A stretch of 64,000 nucleotides of DNA, taken from the NCBI GenBank assembly GCA_034110465.1, contig JAWUZD010000009.1:1-64000 (forward strand), read 5' to 3'. Both the position numbers and the translations under genes were made by a program. A model generated the notes under the pieces. The model was not told where the DNA came from. It did no database searches and worked only from the letters and a program-made list of their open reading frames with translations. Each line of letters opens with the position of its first letter. Position 1 is the first letter of the stretch. This DNA is from Aurantibacter sp034110465 (lineage in GTDB: Bacteria > Bacteroidota > Bacteroidia > Flavobacteriales > Flavobacteriaceae). Below, in pieces: positions 8,307-17,642 of the stretch.

Positions 8307-9276
8307 AAATTTTTTTTAATTTTGATGATACGTGAAACAATGCATCACCTTGATAAACAATTGGTGTTTCGTTTACATTAATCAAATAACCAGCGTGATT
8401 AGACTTTATAGCGTGATTAAGTTTACCAAAAGGATCTGTAATAAACCCTAAAATCTGACCTTTTTCTACGTAAGCATTTACATTAAAAATAGATTTAAAC
8501 ATTCCAGAGTATTTAGCTCTAAGCCACTTGCTTTCTTCTACAAAAACAGGTTTTTGTGCTAAAGGAACTTCATGTGTGTCTGCTAGCATTCCTAAATGAC
8601 TTAAAAAACGCGTAGAACCTTCTACTCCAATTTTAGTAATATCTTTATCTAGATATAATGATTTCCCACCTTCATAAAGGATTACAGGAATATCTAAATT
8701 ATTACAAGCGTTTCTAAAAGTCTTTTTTATATTTTTAGAATACAAAACAAAAGGTGCTCCAAATATTGATGCAAAAGCATCATGCTGTGAATTACCAGGC
8801 GCAATTCTTATTTGTGCTGCATTAAATCGGTTTGCGCCACCAGTGTGAAAATCTACGATATAATCTACTTTTGGAATAACCTCTTTCATTAAATGATAGG
8901 CTACTCTTCCGCCTAAAGATCCAGTTTTACTACCAGGAAACATTCTGTTTAAATCGCGACCATCTGGAAACTCACGTTGTAAGTTTATAAACCCAAAAAT
9001 ATTAATAACAGGCATACAAATAATAGTACCTATTTTAGGTTTATTTATGCCTTTAGAAATTAATTGACGAACAATTTCTATCCCATTAACTTCATCGCCA
9101 TGAATTCCAGCAGTAAATAATACTGTAGGGCCAGATTTTTTTGATCTATGGATAATTACTGGAACATCTACCGTAGTATTTGTATGTAATTTTGCGACAC
9201 TAAATTTAGCTTCAGCAGACTCTCCTTTTTTAATAGCCTTCCCAAGAATATTTAAAACACCATCTGGATAAACCAT
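8299..9276 (-). CDS. Succinylglutamate desuccinylase/aspartoacylase-family metallohydrolase
   Basis: This M14-type zinc hydrolase has 325 residues. The zinc ligands are H59 and E62 in AGIHGDEVNG and the histidine of VDFHTGG (about 150). RDLNRMFPG supplies the substrate-binding Asn-Arg pair. The C-terminal third forms a beta-rich region (VNAYVEKGQILGFITDPFG) like a lipoyl/barrel domain common in this subfamily. Members remove acyl or peptide groups from N-acyl amino acids. The gene lies 3 nt after the RimK-type ligase gene and overlaps the cyclo-ligase gene by 8 nt. The substrate is not known. Confidence 0.87.
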   Translation of the reverse strand: MVYPDGVLNILGKAIKKGESAEAKFSVAKLHTNTTVDVPVIIHRSKKSGPTVLFTAGIHGDEVNGIEIVRQLISKGINKPKIGTIICMPVINIFGFINLQREFPDGRDLNRMFPGSKTGSLGGRVAYHLMKEVIPKVDYIVDFHTGGANRFNAAQIRIAPGNSQHDAFASIFGAPFVLYSKNIKKTFRNACNNLDIPVILYEGGKSLYLDKDITKIGVEGSTRFLSHLGMLADTHEVPLAQKPVFVEESKWLRAKYSGMFKSIFNVNAYVEKGQILGFITDPFGKLNHAIKSNHAGYLINVNETPIVYQGDALFHVSSKLKKIYD

Positions 9277-9279
9277 AAT

Positions 9280-10158
9280 TTAAGACTTAGTGTTTCGCTC
9301 TATAAAGTTAATAAGATCTTTAGCAATATTTTTACCTGTTGCCTTTTCTATACCTTCTAATCCTGGAGAAGAGTTAACCTCTAGTAATAGTGGACCGCGT
9401 TCAGACTGTAGCATATCTACACCACATACAGGAAGTTTTAAAGCAGCAGCGGCATCTTTAGCCAATTTTAATTCGGCAGCATCTAATTTTATAATATTAG
9501 CAGATCCACCTCTATGTAAGTTAGATCTAAACTCACCTTCTTTACCTTGGCGTTTCATAGCTCCAACGACTTCCCCATCTACCACTAAAGCACGTAAATC
9601 TGCACCTTTAGCTTCTTTAATAAATTCTTGTACAATTACTCTAGCTTGTAACCCATTAAAAGCCTCTAAAACAGATTCCGCTGCACTTTTAGTTTCTGCT
9701 AACACCACGCCTAAACCTTGAGTCCCTTCTAGTAACTTGATAATAACTGGTGCACCACCAACATGTTCAATAACTTCGCGAGCATCTCTAGAATAATTAG
9801 TAAATACCGTTTTTGGCATTCCAACACCTTTTTTACTTAAACGCTGTAAACTTTTAAGTTTGTCTCTAGAATTTAAAATAGCATCACTAGTAACAGTTGT
9901 AAAAACATTCATCATTTCAAATTGCCTAACAACTGCGCAGCCGTAAAACGTTATTGAAGCACCAACACGAGGTATTACAGCATCTACGTAGTCTAAATGT
10001 CTATCCTTATAAAAAATAGTTGGTTTTTCTTTTTCAATTATAATATCACATTGTAAAGGATCAATAACTTCTACTTTGTGCCCAGCTTTTTCCGCTTCTT
10101 CTATAATACGGTTGGTTGAGTACAAGTTCGCATTACGTGATAAAATTACAATGTTCAT
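9280..10158 (-). CDS. RimK-family alpha-L-glutamate ligase (ATP-grasp)
   Basis: The 292-residue protein has the RimK architecture: an N-terminal Rossmann-like part (MNIVILSRNANLYSTNR), a central ATP-grasp B domain (GAPVIIKLLEGTQGLGV), and the metal-binding C-terminal block (LLLEVNSSPGLEGIEKATG). RimK adds glutamates to the C-terminus of ribosomal protein S6, while relatives glutamylate cofactors such as coenzyme F420 or tetrahydromethanopterin. Its ATG shares one base with the stop of the upstream retropepsin-like protease gene, as in rimB-rimK pairs. The name rimK is likely but the true acceptor is unproven. Confidence 0.88.
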   Translation of the reverse strand: MNIVILSRNANLYSTNRIIEEAEKAGHKVEVIDPLQCDIIIEKEKPTIFYKDRHLDYVDAVIPRVGASITFYGCAVVRQFEMMNVFTTVTSDAILNSRDKLKSLQRLSKKGVGMPKTVFTNYSRDAREVIEHVGGAPVIIKLLEGTQGLGVVLAETKSAAESVLEAFNGLQARVIVQEFIKEAKGADLRALVVDGEVVGAMKRQGKEGEFRSNLHRGGSANIIKLDAAELKLAKDAAAALKLPVCGVDMLQSERGPLLLEVNSSPGLEGIEKATGKNIAKDLINFIERNTKS

Positions 10159-10580
10159 TACTTTTTTTGTTTAAATGATTCGTTTTCAAGGTCTACATCT
10201 ACTAAGAATTTTTTCTTAAGAAATTGGCGGCCAATTAGCACAGGAAACTTCATATCGTCTCTTGTACTTAGGGTTAAATTTATTTTATATTTTTTTCCGA
10301 AGAAAATAATACTTGTTTTAATTTTATAACGGTTTTCTATATGTCCGTTACTACTTTTTACATCGGTAAAGGTAAAGGTTTTAAAAACCACTTCTTTTCC
10401 GTTAAAATTTGGATGACCTTTACTGTAAAATTTACAGCGCAGTAATTCGCCTTCTTCAACAATTTTAGAACAATGTATAGAGCTAGTATAAGCACCTGTA
10501 TCTATTTTACAGGTAACCTCTTGTAAGTCTAATTCAGGAAAATCGACACAATCTTCTCTTCCAACTGTTTTTTTACTCAT
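10158..10580 (-). CDS. Retropepsin-like zinc protease (RimB-type, DUF785)
   Basis: The 140-residue protein carries the aspartic-protease signature D27-T28-G29-A30 in CKIDTGAYTSSIHC, followed by beta-strand-rich sequence and the second conserved block PVLIGRQFL. This is the family annotated as ATP-dependent zinc protease. In Pseudomonas, RimB of this family works with RimK on glutamate tails of S6. The gene overlaps the RimK-type ligase gene by one base and leads the operon. A TAAATTTG candidate -7 box lies upstream at 10634-10627 (minus). Activity is inferred from family and context. Confidence 0.85.
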   Translation of the reverse strand: MSKKTVGREDCVDFPELDLQEVTCKIDTGAYTSSIHCSKIVEEGELLRCKFYSKGHPNFNGKEVVFKTFTFTDVKSSNGHIENRYKIKTSIIFFGKKYKINLTLSTRDDMKFPVLIGRQFLKKKFLVDVDLENESFKQKK

Positions 10581-10690
10581 AGAAATTTCAAATTTGAAGT
10601 TAACTACTCCTCAACTTAAAGTAGTGCAAATTTATATTAATTTTAACGATTTGAGATGTAAATTTTAAACTTAAGCTAAAATTAAATATT

Positions 10691-10698
10691 TACCTTTG
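10691..10698 (+). promoter_or_regulatory. -7 box of uvrC
   Basis: TACCTTTG fits TAnnTTTG and ends 32 nt before the uvrC ATG. No TTG was found at a suitable distance upstream. The 10581-10730 gap is shared with the divergent protease operon. Confidence 0.45.
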
Positions 10699-10730
10699 GG
10701 AAACCAACTAAATGAAGTAGAAACATTAAA

Positions 10731-12521
10731 ATGACTCCAGAATTAGAACTTCAACTTAAAACTTTACCCAACTCACCTGGAGTTTATCAGTATTTTGATA
10801 AAAACGATGTTATTATATATGTTGGTAAAGCTAAAAACCTTAAAAAGCGCGTTAGTTCTTATTTTACGAAAACACATGATAGTGGTAAAACACGTGTTTT
10901 AGTTTCTAAAATTATTTATTTAAAGCATATTGTTGTAGAAACCGAAACCGATGCTCTTTTATTAGAAAACAACCTTATAAAAAAGCTTCAACCACGCTAT
11001 AATGTATTACTTAAGGACGATAAAACCTATCCTTGGATTTGTATAAAAAAGGAGCGCTTTCCACGTGTATTTTCCACTAGAAGGTTAATTAAAGACGGAA
11101 GTGAATATTTTGGACCTTATACCAGTACAAAAACAGTAAGTACACTTTTAGGTTTAATAAAAGGCCTATACCAATTAAGAACTTGTAAATACGATTTAGC
11201 TATAGATAAGGTAAATTCTGGTAAATATAAAGTGTGTTTAGAATACCATTTAGGTAATTGTAAAGGCGCTTGCGAAGCTTTAGAAACCGAACAAAGTTAT
11301 CAAGAAAACATTAATGCTATACGGGAAATTTTAAAAGGAAATTTCAAAGATTCTTTAGGAAATTTCAAAAATCAGATGAAATATTTAGCAGAACAAATGG
11401 AGTTTGAAGCTGCGCAACGTATAAAGGAAAAGATTTATATTTTAGAAAACTACCAATCTAAATCGACTATAATAAACCCTAAAATTAGTAACGTAGATGT
11501 CTTTAGTATTGTTAGCGACGATAGTTTTGGTTATGTTAATTTCTTACAGATTTCTTATGGTTCAATTATTCGTTCTCACACCTTAGAAATTAAGAAAAAA
11601 CTAGAAGAAACCGATCTACAATTATTAGAATTAGCCATAATAGAATTACGAGAACGTTTTAATAGCAACTCTCAAGAAATTTACGTCCCTTTTAAAGTAG
11701 AAGTCGGAGAAAACATAAAGGTAAGTTTACCACAATTAGGCGACAAAAAACGCATTTTAGATTTATCTATTCGTAATGCAAAATATTATAGATTAGAACG
11801 TTTTAAGCAAGTTAAAATAACAGATCCAGACAGACATACCAATAGAATTATGGCCCAAATGCAAACAGATTTGCGTTTAAACCATGAGCCAAGACATATA
11901 GAATGTTTTGATAATTCTAATATACAAGGAACCAATCCCGTGGCGGCTTGTGTGGTTTTTAAAGATGGTAAACCAAGCAAAAAAGAGTATAGAAATTTTA
12001 ATATAAAAACCGTAATTGGACCAGACGACTTTGCTAGTATGGAAGAAGTGGTTTTTAGGCGCTACAAACGCTTATTAGAAGAAGAACAACCTTTGCCTCA
12101 ATTAATAATTATTGATGGTGGTAAAGGACAATTATCATCCGCTTTAAAAAGTTTAGATCTACTAGGATTACGAGGAAAAATTGCGATTATCGGAATTGCG
12201 AAGCGTTTGGAAGAATTATTTTATCCAGACGATCCAATTCCACTATATTTAGACAAAAAAAGCGAAACACTTAAAATAATTCAGCAATTAAGAAACGAAG
12301 CGCATAGGTTTGGAATTGAGCACCATCGCAATAGAAGAAGTAAAGGCGCGTTAATATCAGAAATGGAATCTATTTCTGGTATAGGCGAAAAAACTATTGT
12401 AGATTTAATGAAAGTTTTTAAATCTAATAAACGCATTTCAAATGCTAAATTAGACGAACTAGAAGCTGTTGTAGGATTAGCTAGAGCACAAAAAATATAT
12501 CAGTATTTTCATAAAGAGTAA
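10731..12521 (+). CDS. uvrC: Excinuclease ABC subunit C
   Basis: UvrC makes both incisions around DNA lesions in nucleotide excision repair, after UvrA and UvrB. The 596-residue protein shows the GIY-YIG nuclease (PGVYQYFDKNDVIIYVGKAK, residues about 15-35), a cysteine-containing region with CLEYHLGNCKGAC, the UvrB-binding UVR motif (about 210-250), the RNase H-like nuclease (HIECFDNSN, then IIDGGKGQL), and a C-terminal helix-hairpin-helix (ISGIGEKTIVDLMKVF). Length and domain order are normal. The stop is followed immediately by the ATG of the patatin gene. Confidence 0.97.
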   Translation: MTPELELQLKTLPNSPGVYQYFDKNDVIIYVGKAKNLKKRVSSYFTKTHDSGKTRVLVSKIIYLKHIVVETETDALLLENNLIKKLQPRYNVLLKDDKTYPWICIKKERFPRVFSTRRLIKDGSEYFGPYTSTKTVSTLLGLIKGLYQLRTCKYDLAIDKVNSGKYKVCLEYHLGNCKGACEALETEQSYQENINAIREILKGNFKDSLGNFKNQMKYLAEQMEFEAAQRIKEKIYILENYQSKSTIINPKISNVDVFSIVSDDSFGYVNFLQISYGSIIRSHTLEIKKKLEETDLQLLELAIIELRERFNSNSQEIYVPFKVEVGENIKVSLPQLGDKKRILDLSIRNAKYYRLERFKQVKITDPDRHTNRIMAQMQTDLRLNHEPRHIECFDNSNIQGTNPVAACVVFKDGKPSKKEYRNFNIKTVIGPDDFASMEEVVFRRYKRLLEEEQPLPQLIIIDGGKGQLSSALKSLDLLGLRGKIAIIGIAKRLEELFYPDDPIPLYLDKKSETLKIIQQLRNEAHRFGIEHHRNRRSKGALISEMESISGIGEKTIVDLMKVFKSNKRISNAKLDELEAVVGLARAQKIYQYFHKE

Positions 12522-14744
12522 ATGAGGCAAATTATACTAATAGTAATACTAACGTTAAGTTTTACACTAAGTAAAGCACAAGAACTTACACCTAAAAAGC
12601 AAAAAATAGGTTTAGTTTTAAGTGGTGGCGGAGCTAAAGGATTTGCACATATTGGTGTCTTAAAAGTTATAGATAGCCTAGGTGTTAAAATAGATTATAT
12701 TGCAGGTACTAGTATGGGTGCAGTTATTGGTTCCTTATATGCATCTGGATATTCTGGAAAGCAATTAGATTCTATTTTTAAAAAGGTGAATTTTGACGAT
12801 TTAATTAAAGATAATATTCCTAGAGAAGCTAAAACCACTTACGAACGAGAAAATTCTGAAAAATATGTGGTAACCCTACCTTTTGATAACTTTAAAATTA
12901 AACTGCCTTCAGCACTATCTCGAGGACAAAACACTTTCGATTTACTAACAAGATTAATGCTTCCTAATTGCAACGAAACAAATTTTTCTAAGTTACCAAT
13001 TCCTTTTTTCTGTATTGCTACCAATGTAGAGAACGGCACACAAGTTTTGCTAGATTCGGGTAATTTACCACAAGTAGTCCAAGCCAGTAGCGCACTACCA
13101 TCATTGTTTCAACCAGTATTAATAAATAATCAATTACTTATAGATGGAGGCGTGGTAAATAATTATCCAATAGATGAGCTTAAAGCTAAAGGAATGGATG
13201 TAATTATTGGTGTAGACGTACAAGATGGTTTGGCAAATAGAACCGACCTATCTTCTGCTCCTGAAATTCTTTTTCAAATCAATAATTTTAGAACTATTAA
13301 TGATATGAAAATTAAGTCTAAAAAGACCGATATTTATATTAAGCCAGATATTACAAAATACAATTTAGTATCGTTTAGTGATGGTGTAAAAATTATTGCA
13401 GAAGGAGAAAAAGCTGCACTACTTCAAAAGGAAGTATTATTAAAACTAAGAAGTCTAAAAACTGTAAATAATTTTAGAATACAAAAGTTACCAAATAATT
13501 TAAATATTAAAAACATTGTTATTTCAGGTAAAGAAAATTACACAACATCTTATATAAGAAGTAAATTAAAGTTGGAGCAAAACTCTAAAATAAGTTTTAA
13601 AAAATTTAATAAAGGCACAAATAATTTAATTGCAACAAACAACTTTGATAGTTTTTTTTATGAATTTAAAAATAATGATGAAGGTTATGACTTATATGTA
13701 AACACCGTAGAATCTAAACAAAAAACATTATTACGTCTAGCCATACATTATGATGGTTTATATGACACAGCACTACTATTAAATTTAACAAAAAAACAAC
13801 TTATTTTTAAAAACGATATAGCCTCTTTAGACTTAATTTTTGGAGATAACATCCGTTATAATTTTAATTACTTTATAGACAAAGGTGTTTATTGGAGTGT
13901 TGGTTTAAACTCTAGGTATAATGAGTTTAAATACAGTATTGAGGCGCAAAATTTATTAAACGATACACAGCTGGTAACAACTAATGTTAATAAACTTAAT
14001 ATAAAATATAGCGATTTGAGTAACCAATTTTTTGTACAAACTCAATTTAGAAAAGATTTCCCACTTAGATTAGGTATTGAGCATAAAAAGCTAGAAGTAA
14101 ACACAGAAACCATTATATCTAATATTTTTCAAACCAAAACAACTTTTGAAAAAAGTAATATTTTTGGAGCTTTTGGTCAAATAAATTTTGACACTTTAGA
14201 TAATAGTTTTTTTCCAAACAAAGGTGTTTTATTTAACGCAAAAGCTAATTATTACGCATTTTCATCAGATTATAATAATAATTTCTCCCCATTTTCTATA
14301 TATAGCGCATCATTAAGTTATGCTGTTACACCAATAAATAAATTATCTTTTAAATTAAGCAGTTCAGCAGGCTTTACCATAAATGCAGAAAATAATCAAT
14401 CATTAAGTTTTGTTTTAGGTGGTTACGGAAATAATTTTATAAATAATTTTAAATCTTTTTACGGTTATGATTATTTAAGTTTAGGAGCAGATAGCTATAT
14501 TATGGGAAATATAGACTTGGATTATGAAATTTTTGAAAAAAACCATGTTGTTGTATCTGCTAATTATGCCAATGTGGAAGATGATTTGTTTAAAAGCTCA
14601 AATTGGTTAAGTATTCCTAGCTATACCGGTTACGCATTTGGTTACGGTTATGATTCTATTTTAGGTCCAATAGAAGTTAAATATACGTATTCTCCAGACC
14701 AACGTTCACACTATTGGTTTTTTAACTTAGGCTATTGGTTTTAA
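12522..14744 (+). CDS. Patatin-like phospholipase with outer-membrane barrel domain (PlpD-like)
   Basis: The 740-residue protein begins with a signal peptide (cleavage near residue 19, SKAQ). A patatin domain follows: oxyanion-hole motif SGGGAKGFAHIG (34-45), nucleophile S64 in GTSMG, and D208 in IDGGVVNNYP, so the Ser-Asp dyad is intact. A POTRA-like stretch comes next (IQKLPNNLNIKNIVISG, about 325 on), then a C-terminal BamA/TamA-like 16-strand-type beta-barrel ending in aromatic YWFFNLGYWF. This is the type Vd-like layout of PlpD, a lipase exported through or held in its own barrel. It starts directly after the uvrC stop. Confidence 0.9.
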   Translation: MRQIILIVILTLSFTLSKAQELTPKKQKIGLVLSGGGAKGFAHIGVLKVIDSLGVKIDYIAGTSMGAVIGSLYASGYSGKQLDSIFKKVNFDDLIKDNIPREAKTTYERENSEKYVVTLPFDNFKIKLPSALSRGQNTFDLLTRLMLPNCNETNFSKLPIPFFCIATNVENGTQVLLDSGNLPQVVQASSALPSLFQPVLINNQLLIDGGVVNNYPIDELKAKGMDVIIGVDVQDGLANRTDLSSAPEILFQINNFRTINDMKIKSKKTDIYIKPDITKYNLVSFSDGVKIIAEGEKAALLQKEVLLKLRSLKTVNNFRIQKLPNNLNIKNIVISGKENYTTSYIRSKLKLEQNSKISFKKFNKGTNNLIATNNFDSFFYEFKNNDEGYDLYVNTVESKQKTLLRLAIHYDGLYDTALLLNLTKKQLIFKNDIASLDLIFGDNIRYNFNYFIDKGVYWSVGLNSRYNEFKYSIEAQNLLNDTQLVTTNVNKLNIKYSDLSNQFFVQTQFRKDFPLRLGIEHKKLEVNTETIISNIFQTKTTFEKSNIFGAFGQINFDTLDNSFFPNKGVLFNAKANYYAFSSDYNNNFSPFSIYSASLSYAVTPINKLSFKLSSSAGFTINAENNQSLSFVLGGYGNNFINNFKSFYGYDYLSLGADSYIMGNIDLDYEIFEKNHVVVSANYANVEDDLFKSSNWLSIPSYTGYAFGYGYDSILGPIEVKYTYSPDQRSHYWFFNLGYWF

Positions 14745-15045
14745 CAAACAAACTTATATTTAGGTATTTGTTTGCTTTAAAAACAGCAAAAAAATTACTG
14801 TTAATAGGCTTTTTTTAAATTTAAAAATTTAAAAAATAGATCTAACAAACCCTTCGAATACTCTTATAAAAAAAGGTTTTAGAAATTGCAAAAAATTCAC
14901 GATATTTGTAAGACTATGAAACATTTTTGGGAAAATCTTTTAAGTCATCTAAAATTTCTTATCAAAAGAAATCCAGAATGATGTCTTGTGTTTATTCGTT
15001 ATAATGAATCAATCACCCAAGTATTAATCATTCAAACAAAAACAT
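14745..15045. other. 301-nt intergenic region upstream of hmgA
   Basis: A weak hairpin (CAAACAAA 14745-14752 with TTTGTTTG 14767-14774) just after the patatin stop may end that transcript. A T-run lies near 14810. A 21-codon ATG-started ORF (14916-14981) begins MKHFWENLLS but has no support beyond being open. No RNA gene is recognised. The hmgA promoter should lie here, but no exact TAnnTTTG box was found. Confidence 0.4.
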
Positions 15046-16206
15046 ATGCCTTTTTATCATAAACTGGGTAAAATCCCACCTAAAAGACACACACAATTCC
15101 GTAAAGAAGACGGAAGCTTATATTACGAACAATTATTTGGAACTGTAGGTTTTGATGGTATGTCAACAAACTCATACCACGAACAAAGACCAACACAGGT
15201 AAAAGAAATAAGAAAGCAATATTCTATTGCGCCAAAAATTGCAAAAGAAAACAATATACAATCTTATCGTTTTAGAGGTTTTCAAGTAAAACCTGAAGAT
15301 GATTATTTAGAAAGTAGAAAAATTGTATTAACAAACTCAGACTGCCATATTGCTTTAGCAGCACCAAAAAAATCTACAACCGAGTATTTTTATAAAAACA
15401 CAGACTCGGACGAAATGATTTTTATCCATAAAGGGACTGGTAAACTAAGAACTATTTACGGTAATTTAGATTTTAAATATGGTGATTATTTAATTATCCC
15501 AAGAGGAATTATTTATAAAATAGATTTTGATACAGAAGATAATAGATTATTTATTGTAGAATCTCATGCGCCAATTTATACACCAAAACAATACCGTAAT
15601 TGGTTTGGACAATTATTAGAACATTCACCTTTTTGTGAACGAGATATTAGACGTCCTTACGAATTAGAAACATATAATGAGAAAGGAGATTTTATCATTA
15701 AAGTAAAAAAGAAAGATGAAATTTTTGATATGGTTTATGACTCACATCCATTTGATGTGGTAGGTTATGATGGATTTAATTACCCATATGCCTTATCAAT
15801 TCACGATTTCGAGCCTATTACAGGACGAATTCATTTACCACCACCAATTCATCAAACTTTCGAAACCTCAGCATTTGTAATTTGCTCTTTTGTACCACGA
15901 TTATACGATTATCACCCAAAATCAATTCCTGCACCATATAACCATAGTAATATAGATGCAGATGAGGTGTTGTATTATGTAGATGGCGATTTTATGTCAA
16001 GAAACGATGTAGAAGCAGGCCATATATCATTACATCCAGCAGGAATTGCTCACGGACCACATCCAGGAGCAGCAGAACGTAGTATTGGTAAAACAAAAAC
16101 CGAAGAGTTGGCTGTAATGGTAGATACATTTAAACCATTAATGGTAACAGAAGATGCAATGAAAATAGCCGATGAGGATTATTTTAAATCTTGGTTAGAA
16201 CATTAA
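15046..16206 (+). CDS. hmgA: Homogentisate 1,2-dioxygenase
   Basis: HmgA opens the ring of homogentisate to maleylacetoacetate in tyrosine breakdown. The 386-residue protein has the cupin fold of the family. The iron-ligand region is visible as PYNHSNIDADEVLYYVDGDF (with its Glu) and GIAHGPHPGA (with its His), plus a conserved PPPIHQTFET stretch. The protein is shorter than the human enzyme (445 residues), as is common for this bacterial subgroup. hppD, which makes homogentisate, follows on the same strand after a 130-nt gap. Confidence 0.93.
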   Translation: MPFYHKLGKIPPKRHTQFRKEDGSLYYEQLFGTVGFDGMSTNSYHEQRPTQVKEIRKQYSIAPKIAKENNIQSYRFRGFQVKPEDDYLESRKIVLTNSDCHIALAAPKKSTTEYFYKNTDSDEMIFIHKGTGKLRTIYGNLDFKYGDYLIIPRGIIYKIDFDTEDNRLFIVESHAPIYTPKQYRNWFGQLLEHSPFCERDIRRPYELETYNEKGDFIIKVKKKDEIFDMVYDSHPFDVVGYDGFNYPYALSIHDFEPITGRIHLPPPIHQTFETSAFVICSFVPRLYDYHPKSIPAPYNHSNIDADEVLYYVDGDFMSRNDVEAGHISLHPAGIAHGPHPGAAERSIGKTKTEELAVMVDTFKPLMVTEDAMKIADEDYFKSWLEH

Positions 16207-16279
16207 AAAAAATTAACAATTATCTAATTTGAAAATGTAACAATTACTTTTCAAGGAGTAAATAAAATTAAATAAAACG

Positions 16280-16317
16280 CTCAATGACCTAAGTTGAGTT
16301 TCTTCCCTTAGGGAAGA
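16280..16317 (+). promoter_or_regulatory. Tandem short hairpins in the hmgA-hppD gap
   Basis: Two small inverted repeats stand next to each other: CTCAA/TTGAG (16280-16298) and TCTTCCC/GGGAAGA (16301-16317, 3-nt loop). They lie about 20 nt before the hppD start. There is no T-run, so they are not a clear terminator. They may be an operator or an mRNA structure; the function is unknown. Confidence 0.3.
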
Positions 16318-16336
16318 TTAAGATGGAAATATAGTT

Positions 16337-17500
16337 ATGAGTAAAAAAGAAGTAAAATCAGTAAACTACGGTTTAGAGAAAATATTTGAAGGCGCACAAG
16401 ACTTTCTACCATTATTAGGAACAGATTATGTAGAGTTCTATGTAGGAAATGCAAAACAAGCGGCACATTTTTATAAAACAGCATTTGGATTTCAATCTTA
16501 TGCTTACAAAGGTTTAGAAACAGGATCTAAAGATTCTGTAAGTTATGTCTTAAAACAAGATAAAATCCGTTTAGTATTAACTACGCCATTAAACAGTAAA
16601 TCACCCATTAACGATCACATTGTAAAACATGGTGATGGTGTAAAAGTTGTAGCTTTATGGGTAGAAGATGCACGTAAATCTTACGAAGAAACTGTAAAAA
16701 GAGGCGCAAAATCTTACATGGAACCTGTTGTTGAAAAAGACGAATTTGGAGAAGTGATTAGAGCGGGAATATATACTTACGGAGAAACTGTTCATATGTT
16801 TGTAGAACGTAAGAACTATAGCGGTACGTTTATGCCAGGATTTGTAGAATGGAAATCTGACTATAATCCTGAACCTGTTGGTTTAAAATACATAGACCAT
16901 ATGGTTGGAAATGTAGGATGGAACCAAATGGACGTTTGGGTTAAATGGTACGAAGATGTTATGGGGTTTGTTAATTTCTTATCTTTTGACGATAAGCAAA
17001 TTCATACAGAATATTCAGCTTTAATGAGTAAAGTAATGAGTAATGGTAACGGACGAATTAAGTTTCCAATTAACGAGCCTGCAAAAGCAGCAAAACGTTC
17101 TCAAATTGAAGAATATTTAGATTTCTATGAAGGTTCTGGCGTACAGCATATTGCAGTAGCTACGGATGATATTATTAAAACAGTTTCTCAGTTAAAAGCA
17201 AGAGGAATAGAATTCCTTCCGCCACCACCACAAGCTTATTATGACAATATTCCAAATCGCTTAGGCGAACATATGGATATGATGAAAGAAGATATTAACG
17301 AGCTTCAAAAGTTATCTATTATGATAGATGCAGACGAGGAAGGTTATTTACTTCAAATTTTCACAAAACCAGTAGAAGATAGACCAACACTTTTCTTTGA
17401 AATAATACAAAGAATGGGAGCACAAGGATTTGGAGCAGGGAACTTTAAAGCGCTTTTCGAATCTATTGAGAGAGAACAAGAAAAAAGAGGAACACTATAA
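16337..17500 (+). CDS. hppD: 4-hydroxyphenylpyruvate dioxygenase
   Basis: HppD turns 4-hydroxyphenylpyruvate into homogentisate, the substrate of the upstream hmgA product. The 387-residue protein has two vicinal-oxygen-chelate halves. The iron ligands of the C-terminal half are recognisable: His in YIDHMVGNV, His in GVQHIAVATDD, and Glu in LFFEIIQRMGAQGFGAGNF. The C-terminal helix that closes the active site (FKALFESIEREQE) is present. Context and motifs agree, so the assignment is secure. A terminator at 17519-17553 ends the unit. Confidence 0.97.
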   Translation: MSKKEVKSVNYGLEKIFEGAQDFLPLLGTDYVEFYVGNAKQAAHFYKTAFGFQSYAYKGLETGSKDSVSYVLKQDKIRLVLTTPLNSKSPINDHIVKHGDGVKVVALWVEDARKSYEETVKRGAKSYMEPVVEKDEFGEVIRAGIYTYGETVHMFVERKNYSGTFMPGFVEWKSDYNPEPVGLKYIDHMVGNVGWNQMDVWVKWYEDVMGFVNFLSFDDKQIHTEYSALMSKVMSNGNGRIKFPINEPAKAAKRSQIEEYLDFYEGSGVQHIAVATDDIIKTVSQLKARGIEFLPPPPQAYYDNIPNRLGEHMDMMKEDINELQKLSIMIDADEEGYLLQIFTKPVEDRPTLFFEIIQRMGAQGFGAGNFKALFESIEREQEKRGTL

Positions 17501-17518
17501 GTTTTTAAAGAAATTGTT

Positions 17519-17553
17519 AAAAAAGCATCATTATTTACTAATGGTGCTTTTTT
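17519..17553 (+). terminator. Terminator after hppD
   Basis: The arms AGCATCATT (17524-17532) and AATGGTGCT (17540-17548) pair over 9 bp with one G-T wobble. An A-run precedes them and six T's follow. Confidence 0.75.
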
Positions 17554-17642
17554 GTTTTATATTTTTGGAATAGTAATTGCAAATTAAACCATTAGAGCAA
17601 CAAACCACATTAATAAGTTGTTTGATCTAAAACCTAATAATT

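Noticed and set aside
9290..9721. A 143-codon plus-strand ORF opposite the RimK-type ligase
   Set aside because: It shadows a well-supported ATP-grasp gene and has low-complexity Ser/Ala composition typical of antisense frames.
14916..14981. A 21-codon ORF before hmgA
   Set aside because: It is too short and without a clear promoter, and there is nothing to show that it is translated.
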